From NCBI GenBank assembly GCA_034432595.1, contig DAOUBT010000007.1:1-57263 (forward strand): a DNA stretch of 57,263 bases, written 5' to 3'. Source of the DNA: DAOTZR01 sp034432595 (GTDB lineage: Bacteria > Chloroflexota > Anaerolineae > B4-G1 > SLSP01). Both the position numbers and the translations under genes were made by a program. Under the pieces are notes generated by a model. That model did not search any database and was not told the DNA's origin. It saw only the letters and a program-made list of their open reading frames with translations. Shown here piece after piece: positions 24,245 through 36,915 of this stretch; the first letter of the stretch is position 1; each line of letters begins with the position of its first letter.

Positions 24245-24385
24245 CTTTTTCTACGCGATCCTGCATCCAAAGTTGCAAACGCAAACCGGAGGTCCGGAAG
24301 GAAACCCCAAGCAAACTTCGCGCCCTTGTATCCCATGCGCAGGCGGTCACTCACGACGATCAGGCGGCCTGACGGGCGGCGCAAC

Positions 24386-24420
24386 AAAAACAGGGGTGAC
24401 CGGTGGTCACCCCTGTTTTT
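24386..24420. terminator. Bidirectional intrinsic terminator after rpoC
   Basis: A perfect 16-base-pair stem (24386-24401 with 24405-24420), a three-base loop and A5/T5 flanks. It terminates rpoC on the minus strand. Confidence 0.9.
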
Positions 24421-24430
24421 CAAGCTTTTC

Positions 24431-28735
<4,305 letters not shown>

Positions 28736-28773
28736 GTGCTTTCCCCCTGTTAACGCGGCGTCCCATACAGCAC

Positions 28774-28818
28774 AAAAGAAGCGTCCGGAGGTTATTTTCC
28801 CTCACCTCCAGCGCTTCT
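28774..28818 (-). promoter_or_regulatory. Terminator-like hairpin (possible attenuator) in the rpoC leader
   Basis: On the minus strand AGAAGCG-CTGGAGGT pairs with ACCTCCGG-A-CGCTTCT, 15 base pairs with one bulged base and an 11-base loop, followed by TTTTGTG. It lies within the leader transcribed from the promoter at 28849-28876, about 40 bases before the rpoC ATG, so it would stop or slow transcription before the gene. Confidence 0.65.
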
Positions 28819-28848
28819 GTCAGGTTAATGCGATATGGGCGCGAGGGT

Positions 28849-28876
28849 ATTATAGTCGAAGGAGGGGAATTGTCAA
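28849..28876 (-). promoter_or_regulatory. Consensus sigma-70 promoter of rpoC
   Basis: Read leftwards, a perfect TTGACA (28876-28871) and a perfect TATAAT (28854-28849) are separated by 16 bases. The expected start is near 28842, giving a leader of about 107 bases. Confidence 0.88.
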
Positions 28877-28922
28877 CAGGCCGCATATTCGGGACCGTCA
28901 CGACGATCGCCGGCCCTTAGAG

Positions 28923-29439
28923 CCGGCCAGAGGCCGGGGGTACAGGGGTGAGAAGGTCGGATCCGGCCAAAGGCCGGGGGTACAGGGGTGAGGGGCCGGC
29001 CAGAGGTCGGGTGGACAGGGGTGAGGAACAGGCCAGAGGCCGGGGTACAGGTGTGAGGGGGTCGAGTCCGGCCAAAGGCCGGGGTACAGAAATGATGAAA
29101 CCGGCCAGAGGCCGGGGGGACAGGGGTGAGGGACCGGCCAGAGGCTTGGGGTACAGGGTTGAGAAGGTCGGATCCGGCCAAAGGCCGGTGGTACAGGGGG
29201 GAGGGATGCGAGTCCGGCCAAAGGCCGGGATACAGGGGTGAGGGGGTCGAGTCCGGCCAGAGGCCGGGGTACAGAAGTGATGAACCGGCCAAAGGCCGGG
29301 GGGACAGGGGGGAGGGACCGGCCAGAGGCCGGTGGTACAGAAATGATGAAACCGGCCAGAGGCCGGTGGTACAGGAGTGAGTAGGTCAGGTCCGGCCAAA
29401 GGCCGAGGGTACAGGGGTGAGGGGCCGGCCAAAGGCCGG
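28923..29439. repeat. Hairpin array 2: fifteen units
   Basis: The unit core is CCGGCC-ARA-GGCCGG, with starts at 28923, 28963, 28996, 29029, 29068, 29101, 29134, 29174, 29214, 29253, 29285, 29318, 29352, 29392 and 29425. Spacing falls into two classes, 32-34 and 39-40 bases. Most units are followed by GGTACAGGGGTGAG or GGTACAGAAATGATG; longer spacers add AAGGTCGGAT or GGGTCGAGT. Units 3, 4, 7 and 14 carry point changes in the stem. The array occupies the gap between the divergent rpoC and mreB promoters. Long open frames through it encode proline-rich repeats and look like a compositional artefact. Confidence 0.95.
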
Positions 29440-29548
29440 GGATACAGGGGTTAGAGGGACAGGAGCGGGTGAAAGCCAACGAACGAACGCGCAATGCGAC
29501 ATGCGAACATGCGACATGCGAGAGATGGATGCTTCTTTTCGTGGATTA

Positions 29549-29557
29549 TGGTATAAT
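29549..29557 (+). promoter_or_regulatory. Extended -10 promoter of the mre operon
   Basis: TG-G-TATAAT (29549-29557) is a perfect extended -10 element without a clear -35 box. The mreB GTG start is 47 bases downstream. Confidence 0.6.
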
Positions 29558-29604
29558 CGTCTTTGCTTATGTAAATTTCTGAGATAGGACATGAGGTAAC
29601 ATAC

Positions 29605-30675
29605 GTGTTCAATCCGTTTGAAGCATTGATGGGCCTGTTTTCCCTGGACATGGGAATTGACCTGGGAACGGCCAATACGCTGGTATATGTGCGCGGCAAA
29701 GGTATCGTCATCAACGAACCCTCGTGGGTGGCGTTGGATGCGCGCACACGACGCCCCTTGAAGGTGGGTGCCGAAGCGAAAGAAATGGTGGGTAAAACGC
29801 CGACCAATATCGTCGCCGTGCGCCCACTGCGCGACGGCGTGATTTCGGAGTTTATCCTCACCGAGGAGATGCTGCGCCAGTTCATCCAGAAGGCCCATCA
29901 AAAGCTGGCTATCCGCTTCCCACGTCCGCGCGTGGTGATTGGCGTGCCCAGCGGCGTCACAGAAGTGGAAATGCGCGCGGTCAAAGAGGCCGCCCTCAAC
30001 GCTGGCGCGCGTCAGGCTTACCTCATCGAGGAACCGATGGCGGCGGCCATTGGCGCAGGGCTGCCCATCACCGAGCCGCAGGGTTCAATGATTGTGGATA
30101 TCGGCGGTGGTACGACTGAGGTGGCGGTTTTCGCACTGAGCGGTATCGTCATCAGCCGCAGTATCCGCATCGCCGGCGATGAACTGGATGAGGATATTGT
30201 CAACTACGCGCGGCAAAAATACAATATGGCCATCAGTGAACGCATGGCCGAACGGCTGAAGATCAATATCGGCTCGGCCTACCCCCTGCCGGAAGAGAAG
30301 ACGATGCTCATGCGCGGGCGTAACCTGGTCACCGGTTTACCGGAACAGGTGGAGGTGAGCAGTATCGAAATCCGTGAAGCGATTTCGCGCTCGGTGAGCG
30401 TGATTGTTGAGCTGGTGCGCAACACCCTGGATGAAACGCCGCCGGAATTAATTTCGGACCTGATGGAGACCGGCATCACCCTGACGGGTGGTGGCGCGCT
30501 CCTGAAGGGCCTGGCCGAACGTATCGAGGAAGAAGTCCACATCAAGGCCCGTCCGGCTGCGGACCCCCTCACCTGCGTAGCCCGCGGCGCTGGCGCCGTG
30601 TTGGAACACTTCGAAGTGTTGGAACGGACGCTGGCCATCGAGGACTGGGAGGGTGGCGGTTCCGCTTCCTATTGA
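29605..30675 (+). CDS. mreB: Rod-shape actin-like protein MreB
   Basis: This cytoplasmic actin homologue forms membrane-bound filaments that guide lateral wall synthesis. The 356-residue protein opens with a short amphipathic segment, then phosphate-1 motif DMGIDLGTANT, the connecting motif VVIGVPSGVTEVE, phosphate-2 motif IVDIGGGTTEVAV and the adenosine motif GITLTGGGALLKGL. Length is typical plus a 10-residue C-terminal extension. The start is GTG at 29605, with GAGGT seven bases upstream. First gene of the mreBCD-PBP2 operon. Confidence 0.97.
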   Translation: MFNPFEALMGLFSLDMGIDLGTANTLVYVRGKGIVINEPSWVALDARTRRPLKVGAEAKEMVGKTPTNIVAVRPLRDGVISEFILTEEMLRQFIQKAHQKLAIRFPRPRVVIGVPSGVTEVEMRAVKEAALNAGARQAYLIEEPMAAAIGAGLPITEPQGSMIVDIGGGTTEVAVFALSGIVISRSIRIAGDELDEDIVNYARQKYNMAISERMAERLKINIGSAYPLPEEKTMLMRGRNLVTGLPEQVEVSSIEIREAISRSVSVIVELVRNTLDETPPELISDLMETGITLTGGGALLKGLAERIEEEVHIKARPAADPLTCVARGAGAVLEHFEVLERTLAIEDWEGGGSASY

Positions 30676-30724
30676 TGGACGCCCGCTTGATACGGGTGAA
30701 CGATAAGGCGTATAAGCGTTTGCT

Positions 30725-31600
30725 ATGAAACCTTTAACACGAAGCTGGCTGCCCTATGCCTTGCTGGTTGGGGCGCTGTTGCTGGTGGCTTTAGATATGG
30801 CCGGCATGCTCGCGCCGCTGCAAACGGTGTTGGATTATGTCGCAGCGCCGATTGAAAAAGTCGCGGCGGGAGCCGTTGAACAGGTCGGCGGTCTGTTTAA
30901 GACGGTGCGCGATGTGCGCACTTTGCAGAAACAGTTGAGCGAGCTGCAGAGTCAGTACAACGCGCTTCTGGTGGAAAATGTGCGCCTGCGGAAACTGGCC
31001 GCGGATAACGAGGCCTACCGTCAGGCGCTTCATTTTGCCACGGAGAATCCCACTTACGCGCTTGTCGGCGGGGATGTCATTCAATACGGGTGTCAACTCT
31101 ACACGTGCGCTAAGGTGGTTGGGGATGATACCCACCCTTACTTGCGTTACCTCATCATCAATGCGGGGGCGCAGGCGGGCCTGGCACGCGGGATGCCGGT
31201 GGTGAGCAGCGGCGGCGTGATGGTGGGCCGCGTGGCGCGTGTTACCCCCCATCTGGCCTACGTGCAATTGATTAACGACCCCGGCAGCCGGGTGGCGGCG
31301 ATGTCCCTGGATACCCAAACGGCGGGCATCGTGGAAGGCCGCGAGGATGGCACGCTGGTCATGACCGAAATCCTGCCCGATGAAACCATCAACGTGGGAG
31401 ACCTCATCGTAACCTCCGGCCTGGGCGGGTTGCTGCCGAAAGGGTTGGTGTTGGGACAGGTGGAAAGCGTCTCGTATCAGGAGGCAGACCTGTTCCAGAC
31501 CGCGGTGCTGCGTCCCATTGTGGACTTCAACCGGCTGGAGCTGGTGCTGGTTATTACGGAGTTCGACCGCACGCCCACTTCGGAGTTGGAGGAACCGTAA
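30725..31600 (+). CDS. mreC: Rod-shape determining protein MreC
   Basis: This is a bitopic membrane protein that links MreB filaments to PBP2. It has a cytoplasmic N-terminus, one membrane helix (about 10-30), a coiled coil (about 60-100, LQKQLSELQSQYNALLVEN) and two beta-barrel segments outside the membrane (about 110-275), with the family pattern LIINAGAQAGLARGMPVVSSGGVMVGRV and VTSGLGGLLPKGLVLGQV. At 291 residues it is of normal size. The ribosome site before ATG at 30725 is weak. It lies 49 bases after mreB and is followed directly by mreD. Confidence 0.95.
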   Translation: MKPLTRSWLPYALLVGALLLVALDMAGMLAPLQTVLDYVAAPIEKVAAGAVEQVGGLFKTVRDVRTLQKQLSELQSQYNALLVENVRLRKLAADNEAYRQALHFATENPTYALVGGDVIQYGCQLYTCAKVVGDDTHPYLRYLIINAGAQAGLARGMPVVSSGGVMVGRVARVTPHLAYVQLINDPGSRVAAMSLDTQTAGIVEGREDGTLVMTEILPDETINVGDLIVTSGLGGLLPKGLVLGQVESVSYQEADLFQTAVLRPIVDFNRLELVLVITEFDRTPTSELEEP

Positions 31601-31601
31601 G

Positions 31602-32084
31602 GTGATTGTTTACCTCGGCATTCCCATGTTGCTGACGAGCGCCGCACTACAAAGTGCGTGGCTGGAACGCCTCAGCATCCTGGGCGGGCGTCCCGACCTG
31701 GTGTTGTTGGTGGCGCTCTCCTGGGGGGTGATGCGCGGCCTGAATGAAGGTATGGCGTGGGCGTTCGTGGGCGGGTTGTTCCTGGATGCGCTCTCCGCTG
31801 CGCCGTTCGGGCTTTGGACATTGACGCTTACCCTGCTGGCCTTCATCGCCAATCAGCCCTGGATGGCCGCGCTGGGGCCGACGGTCATCCGCCTGGCGCT
31901 GATAGGCCTGTTGGGGACGGTGGCGGCGCACGTCCTGGTCATGCTGTTGAGTTCGATGCTGGGGGTGCCGATGAATCTCGCGGATAGCGTCAGCCGCGTC
32001 TTCAGTTCGGCGATTCTCAATCTGCTCCTGGCACCTTTTGTGTACCGCTTTCTCCACATTTTTCATGTGGCTTTTCCGGCTTAG
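31602..32084 (+). CDS. mreD: Rod-shape determining membrane protein MreD
   Basis: This is a small polytopic membrane protein (160 residues, five or so helices) of the elongasome. The sequence GRPDLVLLVALSWGVMRGLNEGMAWAF is the family signature (GxxPDLxLL...G...G...G), followed by GGLFLDALSAAPFGLWTL. The start is GTG at 31602, right behind the mreC stop, with GGAGG nine bases upstream inside the mreC end. The frame is open upstream within mreC, but without a ribosome site. PBP2 starts three bases after its stop, so the operon is tightly coupled. Confidence 0.92.
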   Translation: MIVYLGIPMLLTSAALQSAWLERLSILGGRPDLVLLVALSWGVMRGLNEGMAWAFVGGLFLDALSAAPFGLWTLTLTLLAFIANQPWMAALGPTVIRLALIGLLGTVAAHVLVMLLSSMLGVPMNLADSVSRVFSSAILNLLLAPFVYRFLHIFHVAFPA

Positions 32085-32086
32085 CT

Positions 32087-34066
32087 ATGGCAAGGTCCTG
32101 GATTCAAGAACGCCTCACCCGTCCACGGGAGCGCCCCAAGCCCTGGCTCCTGCTCAACCCGCGCCTGTTCGTGTTGGGTTGGGTGTTTATGATGGTGTTG
32201 GGCGCTTACGTAATCCGTCTGTGGCAACTGCAAATTCTTGAGGGCGGTTCGTATCAATCGCAGGCGGCAGCACAGCAGTACAGCATTGTGCAGCTTTCCC
32301 CCCTGCGTGGCGTGATCTTCGATCGCAACGGGGAGCAGTTGGTGCGCAACGTGCCGGCGTATAACGTCATGGTCACGCCGGGCGAGCTACCGGAAGATAC
32401 GGAACAAGAGCGCGCTGTCATTTTGCGTCTCGCTACGATGATCGGCATGTCTTACGAAGACCTCATGGCCAAGATTGAACCTGGTCGAGGCCGCCCCTAT
32501 ACCCCCTTGCTGGTAGCGCGCAACGTGCCCCGCGAACAGGCGCTGCTGGTGGCGCAGGAAAGCGGCATCACGTTGCCGGGCGTGACGGTACAGACGGTGA
32601 CACGACGGCAGTATCTGAACGGTCCACTTACAGCGCAGATTCTGGGCTACATGGGCCCCATCAGTGCCGAGGAAGCCGAGCAGTACAAACTGCTGGGTTA
32701 CGATCCTAACACCGACCTGGTAGGCAAGGTGGGCGTTGAGGCGGTGGCGGAGAACAACCTGCGCGGGATTCCCGGACGCAAGGTCATCGAGGCGGATGTG
32801 CTGGGCCGCGAATTGCGCGTGTTGGATGTGGTCGAGCCGGTGGCAGGGGATAACGTCTATCTGACCCTGGATACCGGCCTGCAACAGGTCGCTCAGGATG
32901 CGCTGCAACAGACGATTGATCAGTTGGGCGGTAACCGGCGCGGTGCTGTGGTCGTGCTCGATCCGCGCACAGGTGAGACGCTCGTCATGGTCAGCCTGCC
33001 GACTTACGACAACAACCTCTTTTCACGCGGCATCACGGCCAAAGAGTATCAGGCGCTGCTCGATGATATTCACAATCCGCTGCTCAATCACGCCATTTTT
33101 GACGCGGTACCGCCGGGTTCGACCTTTAAAATTGTAACGGCTTCCGCCGCGTTGCAAGAAGGCGTCATTGCCGCCTGGGAAACGTTGTTCTGTCCGGGCA
33201 CGATTAAGCTACCCAACAAGTTTGCCCCCAACGATCCAGGGCTGGCGCAGACGTTCTACTGTTGGAATCGCGCCGGTCACGGCTGGGTCAATGTGTATGA
33301 AGCGCTGGCGCAATCGTGCGACATTTATTTCTACAAGGTGGGCGGCGGATTTGAAGAGGCAGACCTGAAGGGATTGGGGGTGCAGCGTCTCACCCAGTAC
33401 GCGCGTCAGTTTGGGCTGGGCGAAGTGACAGGGATTGACCTGTACGGGGAATCCGCGGGGCTGGTGCCGGACGACCGCTGGAAGCGCCTGGTGTATCAGG
33501 AGACCTGGTCCACCGGCGATACGTACAACCTCTCGATTGGTCAGGGGTATCTGACGGTGACGCCGCTGCAAATGGCGAACGTGGTAGCGGCTATCGCCAA
33601 CGGCGGCACGCTATACCGCCCGCAGCTCATCCATCACATCGTGGATGCGGAAGGGAACCTCATCCGCGACTTTCAACCGGAAGTCATCCGCGAGCTGCCG
33701 CTTTCGCCGGAGGTCATCGCCACGGTGCAGACTGGGTTGGAGATGGCCGTCTCCGAAGGGACGGCCTGGCGCACACGGCTGGACGGCATTCCTGTAGCCG
33801 GGAAAACGGGATCAGCGGAATACTGCGATAATCTGGCCATCAAAGCGGGGCTGTGTCCGGTGCAGCCGGGGCAGACGTTGCCCACCCACGCCTGGTTCGT
33901 GGGCTACGCTCCCGCCGACGCGCCGGAGCTGGCCATCGCGGTGTGGGTGTATAACGGCGGTGAAGGGTCGAGCGTCGCCGTGCCGATCGCGAAGCAGATT
34001 TTCGAGTATTACTTCAAGCGGCAGGCCGGGGAACTGGAGACGCCAACGCCAACGCCAACGCCGTAG
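32087..34066 (+). CDS. mrdA: Class B penicillin-binding protein 2 (elongasome transpeptidase)
   Basis: This is the monofunctional D,D-transpeptidase that cross-links lateral wall peptidoglycan with the Mre proteins. A cytoplasmic tail and membrane anchor (about 28-48) precede the pedestal domain (LSPLRGVIFDRNGEQLVRNVPAYNV, about 68-240) and a transpeptidase domain with STFK (S345-K348), SCD (S410-D412, the Asp variant usual in PBP2) and KTGS (573-576). The C-terminus ends in PTPTPTP. The 659 residues fit the family. In many bacteria rodA, the matching glycan polymerase, follows; here the next gene is convergent and unrelated. Confidence 0.96.
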   Translation: MARSWIQERLTRPRERPKPWLLLNPRLFVLGWVFMMVLGAYVIRLWQLQILEGGSYQSQAAAQQYSIVQLSPLRGVIFDRNGEQLVRNVPAYNVMVTPGELPEDTEQERAVILRLATMIGMSYEDLMAKIEPGRGRPYTPLLVARNVPREQALLVAQESGITLPGVTVQTVTRRQYLNGPLTAQILGYMGPISAEEAEQYKLLGYDPNTDLVGKVGVEAVAENNLRGIPGRKVIEADVLGRELRVLDVVEPVAGDNVYLTLDTGLQQVAQDALQQTIDQLGGNRRGAVVVLDPRTGETLVMVSLPTYDNNLFSRGITAKEYQALLDDIHNPLLNHAIFDAVPPGSTFKIVTASAALQEGVIAAWETLFCPGTIKLPNKFAPNDPGLAQTFYCWNRAGHGWVNVYEALAQSCDIYFYKVGGGFEEADLKGLGVQRLTQYARQFGLGEVTGIDLYGESAGLVPDDRWKRLVYQETWSTGDTYNLSIGQGYLTVTPLQMANVVAAIANGGTLYRPQLIHHIVDAEGNLIRDFQPEVIRELPLSPEVIATVQTGLEMAVSEGTAWRTRLDGIPVAGKTGSAEYCDNLAIKAGLCPVQPGQTLPTHAWFVGYAPADAPELAIAVWVYNGGEGSSVAVPIAKQIFEYYFKRQAGELETPTPTPTP

Positions 34067-34076
34067 GAGAAAGTTC

Positions 34077-35351
34077 TCACGAACGCGGTTTGCGTGCGGT
34101 CACAATCATTTCAGCATTGAGAATCGTATCCACGCGCTCCACGCTTAAGCCGTAAGCTTGCAAACTTGCCAGGAGGCCTTTGCGCGTATAATGCGAAATA
34201 TGTTCATCCGCGTAAGCATTGGGGGCAAACGTTTTGTAAGCTTTTTCTATCGCAGGCCACACCCAGGCCCCGTAATCGGGCGTCCCCAAAATCAATTTGC
34301 TACCAGGTTGCAAAACACGTAAGAGTTCTTCGAGTACGCGAGAGCTCTGAGGAACATGCTCTATAACCTCTGAACAAATAACGCAATCGAAACTGGCATC
34401 CGAGAAAGGCAAGTTGAAAATATCCCCGTTAACCAAAAAAGCCGCAGCGTGGCGCTTTTGATAACGCAATTTGTTTAATTGGATATCTAAACCCGTCACT
34501 TCGCCTGGCAATGCAGCTAAAATTTTACTGGAACCACACCCTACATCTAAAATTCGTGTAGCTCCTAGTGCAGCGCGTGTAATGAGGCGAAAGCGACTGC
34601 GCTGCCAAAACCGCTGCAAGGGAATCCAACTATAATATGCACGTGCGTCATAATCAGCACAAGCAATCGAATTACGTAACAGCCACATGCGGTAAAAAGT
34701 CTTCAAATATCCCCAACCAAAACGTAAAATCTGAGCATGAGAAGTGCCATGCTGACGAGGCTGATATTGCAACGGCACTTCAACGACAAACCAGCCATCC
34801 GCATACAAACGCATAAGGATTTCAATCAGTACAGAAAAATCACGCTTTTCCAAACGCAAAGCTTTAACAGCTGTGGCGCGATAAAGGCGGAAACCGCTGG
34901 ACAAATCACGTACACCTGAAGCCAGCAACCGACTCAAGAACTGATTTAATGCCACGCTGAGCAGTTTTCTGAACCACTCGGCCCTGCTCTCTCCCCCACG
35001 AACATAGCGAGAAGCAATCACCACATCGGCCTGGTGGGTAGTCAGAGCATCCCAAAGCTTTGGAATAAGCGCCGGATCATGGGAAAGATCAGCGTCCATG
35101 GTGATGATGAACTCACCTTGAGCAGCTTCAAAGCCTGCGATCAAGGCCCCACCGTAACCCGGTAAGGTTTGATCTATCACCTTTGCCCCTGATTGTCTGG
35201 CAACATCTGCCGTTCCATCAGTCGAAGGGCCGTTGACCACGATAATTTCATAGGTGAGATCAAGGGCATTTAACACATCTTTCAAGCGCGGAAGAAGTAG
35301 TTTGAGATTTTCGGCCTCGTTAAGAGCGGGTAATAATATGGTTAATTGCAT
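34077..35351 (-). CDS. Fusion of GT2 glycosyltransferase and SAM-dependent methyltransferase
   Basis: Residues 1-225 form a GT-A fold family 2 transferase like dolichyl-phosphate mannosyltransferases: LTILLPALNEAENL, IIVVNGPSTDGT, the metal/nucleotide motif TMDADLSHDP and SSGFRLYRATAVKAL. Residues about 260-424 form a class I methyltransferase with the SAM motif ILDVGCGSSKIL, then FDCVICSEVIEHVP. The likely job is to transfer a sugar to a polyprenyl-phosphate and to methylate a related product, but this is inferred from domains only. No ribosome site stands out before ATG at 35351. It is last in a run of membrane glycosyltransferase-like genes and ends ten bases from the convergent PBP2 stop. 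Confidence 0.9.
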   Translation of the reverse strand: MQLTILLPALNEAENLKLLLPRLKDVLNALDLTYEIIVVNGPSTDGTADVARQSGAKVIDQTLPGYGGALIAGFEAAQGEFIITMDADLSHDPALIPKLWDALTTHQADVVIASRYVRGGESRAEWFRKLLSVALNQFLSRLLASGVRDLSSGFRLYRATAVKALRLEKRDFSVLIEILMRLYADGWFVVEVPLQYQPRQHGTSHAQILRFGWGYLKTFYRMWLLRNSIACADYDARAYYSWIPLQRFWQRSRFRLITRAALGATRILDVGCGSSKILAALPGEVTGLDIQLNKLRYQKRHAAAFLVNGDIFNLPFSDASFDCVICSEVIEHVPQSSRVLEELLRVLQPGSKLILGTPDYGAWVWPAIEKAYKTFAPNAYADEHISHYTRKGLLASLQAYGLSVERVDTILNAEMIVTARKPRS

Positions 35352-35367
35352 GATTTCTCCCCCCTTA

Positions 35368-36915
35368 TTACTTTATCCTTACGTATACCTGGTACAATCC
35401 CGTGTTCAACGCCAGGTGCCAGACAGGATATTGAAGAAGGATTTCATCCAGCCCCCAAAAACGGCTCATGAACCCAATAACCAGATAGTCAGGCTTAATC
35501 TCTGCCACAGGGTTGTAATGAATAGGACTCTGAATTCCAAAAAACTTTCTTTGATTCAAGCGATGCTGAATTTCATCTGGCGGATAATGATAAGGCTTGT
35601 TTAACAAAAAATACAACTCGCTTTCATACGTTTCAACGATTGCTGTGGGATCAGAGTCGTTGTTGAGAAACCACACAACCTCACGCAGGCCACCTGAGCT
35701 GCTGGCATAAACCTGAGACAGGTTGTAAAATGTTAAAGAAAAAGCAATCAAAATCATTATCAACAGGAGCGTAACCTGTAAAGATTTCCAGTTCCGCTCA
35801 GAGGTCAACAGGAGAGCCCCTTCCCTAAAAGTAGCTCTAAAATTAAGGCCCCCGGTGACATCTTCAATCCACTTTGCGGCAAACGGACTAGCCATAATTG
35901 CTGCAGGAAACACATAACGTGACCACCCAATTGAAAATCCCATGTACCAGTAATACCAGCTTGCCCCCAAAACCCACAAACAAACCTTAAGCACCATTCT
36001 GAAATCGTCCAAAGATGGAAGGACATTATGGTGAAAAAGCCAACGCAATGCAACGTAAAGCAAACCGATCAATGGGAATAGCCCTAAAAATAAGGCCAGA
36101 GAGACTAATGCATAAATTCGAGAACGCACATTTAAAGCTAAAACATAAGTGAAAAGAACTTCAACCTGCCCAAGCATATGATAAGGATCATTGCCCCCAC
36201 CTATAAACCGACGTTCCATGTATCTGATGCCCCAACTTACAGCCAGGGCACCCGCCAACCCTCCCCACAAATACAACGTGGTTTTTTTGTGGCCTTGTAA
36301 TCCAGCGATAAATCCAGGTAAAGCCAGTGATAGCGTCAGAAAAGGGGCAACCTGGGGCTTGGACTGTAGAGCAGCTCCCCACCCCATCATACTTACCAAA
36401 AGATAAACCCATGAATGAATCTTCCAACTTTTCCACAAAGCGTAAAACCCCAAAAGGGTGTAAAACACGACATACATCTCTCCCATGACCTGACGTCCCA
36501 TCATAATAGGGTTCATATCAGGATGGACCGACAAAGCCATGATAACGAACCAGGTAGTCAGGGCCGTAACGCGTTGGTAAAGATGCCTTGTAAGATCGTA
36601 AAGGAGCAACAAAGCCAACAGTGTTAATATAACTCCTGGCAGACGAGCTTGCCAGACGCCAATATCTAAAAGGCGAAAACTTAGCGCAACCGGCGCGACC
36701 ACTGGTAAACCGGCATTCAGAATCGTGGCCTGGACAGGCCTTCCCATCACAAGGTGCCCATAGTGTCCCGATACTACCCAGTTGCGTGCCAAAGAGAGCG
36801 TCCAACCTTCATCGAACCATGGAGCAGGAATCGTATCCAACCGGAAGAAGGCCAGGCCCGTCATACCGATTACAAAAACGATTTCTATCCAATAAGTCTT
36901 GAGGATGCTCTTCAT
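35368..36915 (-). CDS. Polytopic glycosyltransferase, PMT/ArnT-like (GT39/GT83 type)
   Basis: This 515-residue integral membrane protein has about ten helices. Near the N-terminus, APWFDEGWTLSLARNWVVSGHYG is the hallmark first-loop acidic motif of lipid-linked sugar transferases (the D-E pair after the first helix), and RLPGVILTLLALLLLYDLTRH follows as in this clan. The C-terminal extracellular part has YESELYFLLNKPYHYPP. These enzymes use polyprenyl-phosphate sugars as donors outside the membrane. ATG at 36915 overlaps the preceding gene stop (ATGA). The frame is open further upstream, but that lies inside the neighbour. Sugar and acceptor are unknown. Confidence 0.85.
   Translation of the reverse strand: MKSILKTYWIEIVFVIGMTGLAFFRLDTIPAPWFDEGWTLSLARNWVVSGHYGHLVMGRPVQATILNAGLPVVAPVALSFRLLDIGVWQARLPGVILTLLALLLLYDLTRHLYQRVTALTTWFVIMALSVHPDMNPIMMGRQVMGEMYVVFYTLLGFYALWKSWKIHSWVYLLVSMMGWGAALQSKPQVAPFLTLSLALPGFIAGLQGHKKTTLYLWGGLAGALAVSWGIRYMERRFIGGGNDPYHMLGQVEVLFTYVLALNVRSRIYALVSLALFLGLFPLIGLLYVALRWLFHHNVLPSLDDFRMVLKVCLWVLGASWYYWYMGFSIGWSRYVFPAAIMASPFAAKWIEDVTGGLNFRATFREGALLLTSERNWKSLQVTLLLIMILIAFSLTFYNLSQVYASSSGGLREVVWFLNNDSDPTAIVETYESELYFLLNKPYHYPPDEIQHRLNQRKFFGIQSPIHYNPVAEIKPDYLVIGFMSRFWGLDEILLQYPVWHLALNTGLYQVYVRIK

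Noticed and set aside
28923..29439. CRISPR array
   Set aside because: Spacers are nearly identical to each other, spacing is irregular in two classes, and no cas genes are present.
28898..29494. Proline-rich repeat proteins encoded across hairpin array 2
   Set aside because: Open frames exist in several phases on the minus strand because the repeat lacks stop codons; spacing of 33 or 40 bases changes frame, and there is no start with a ribosome site.
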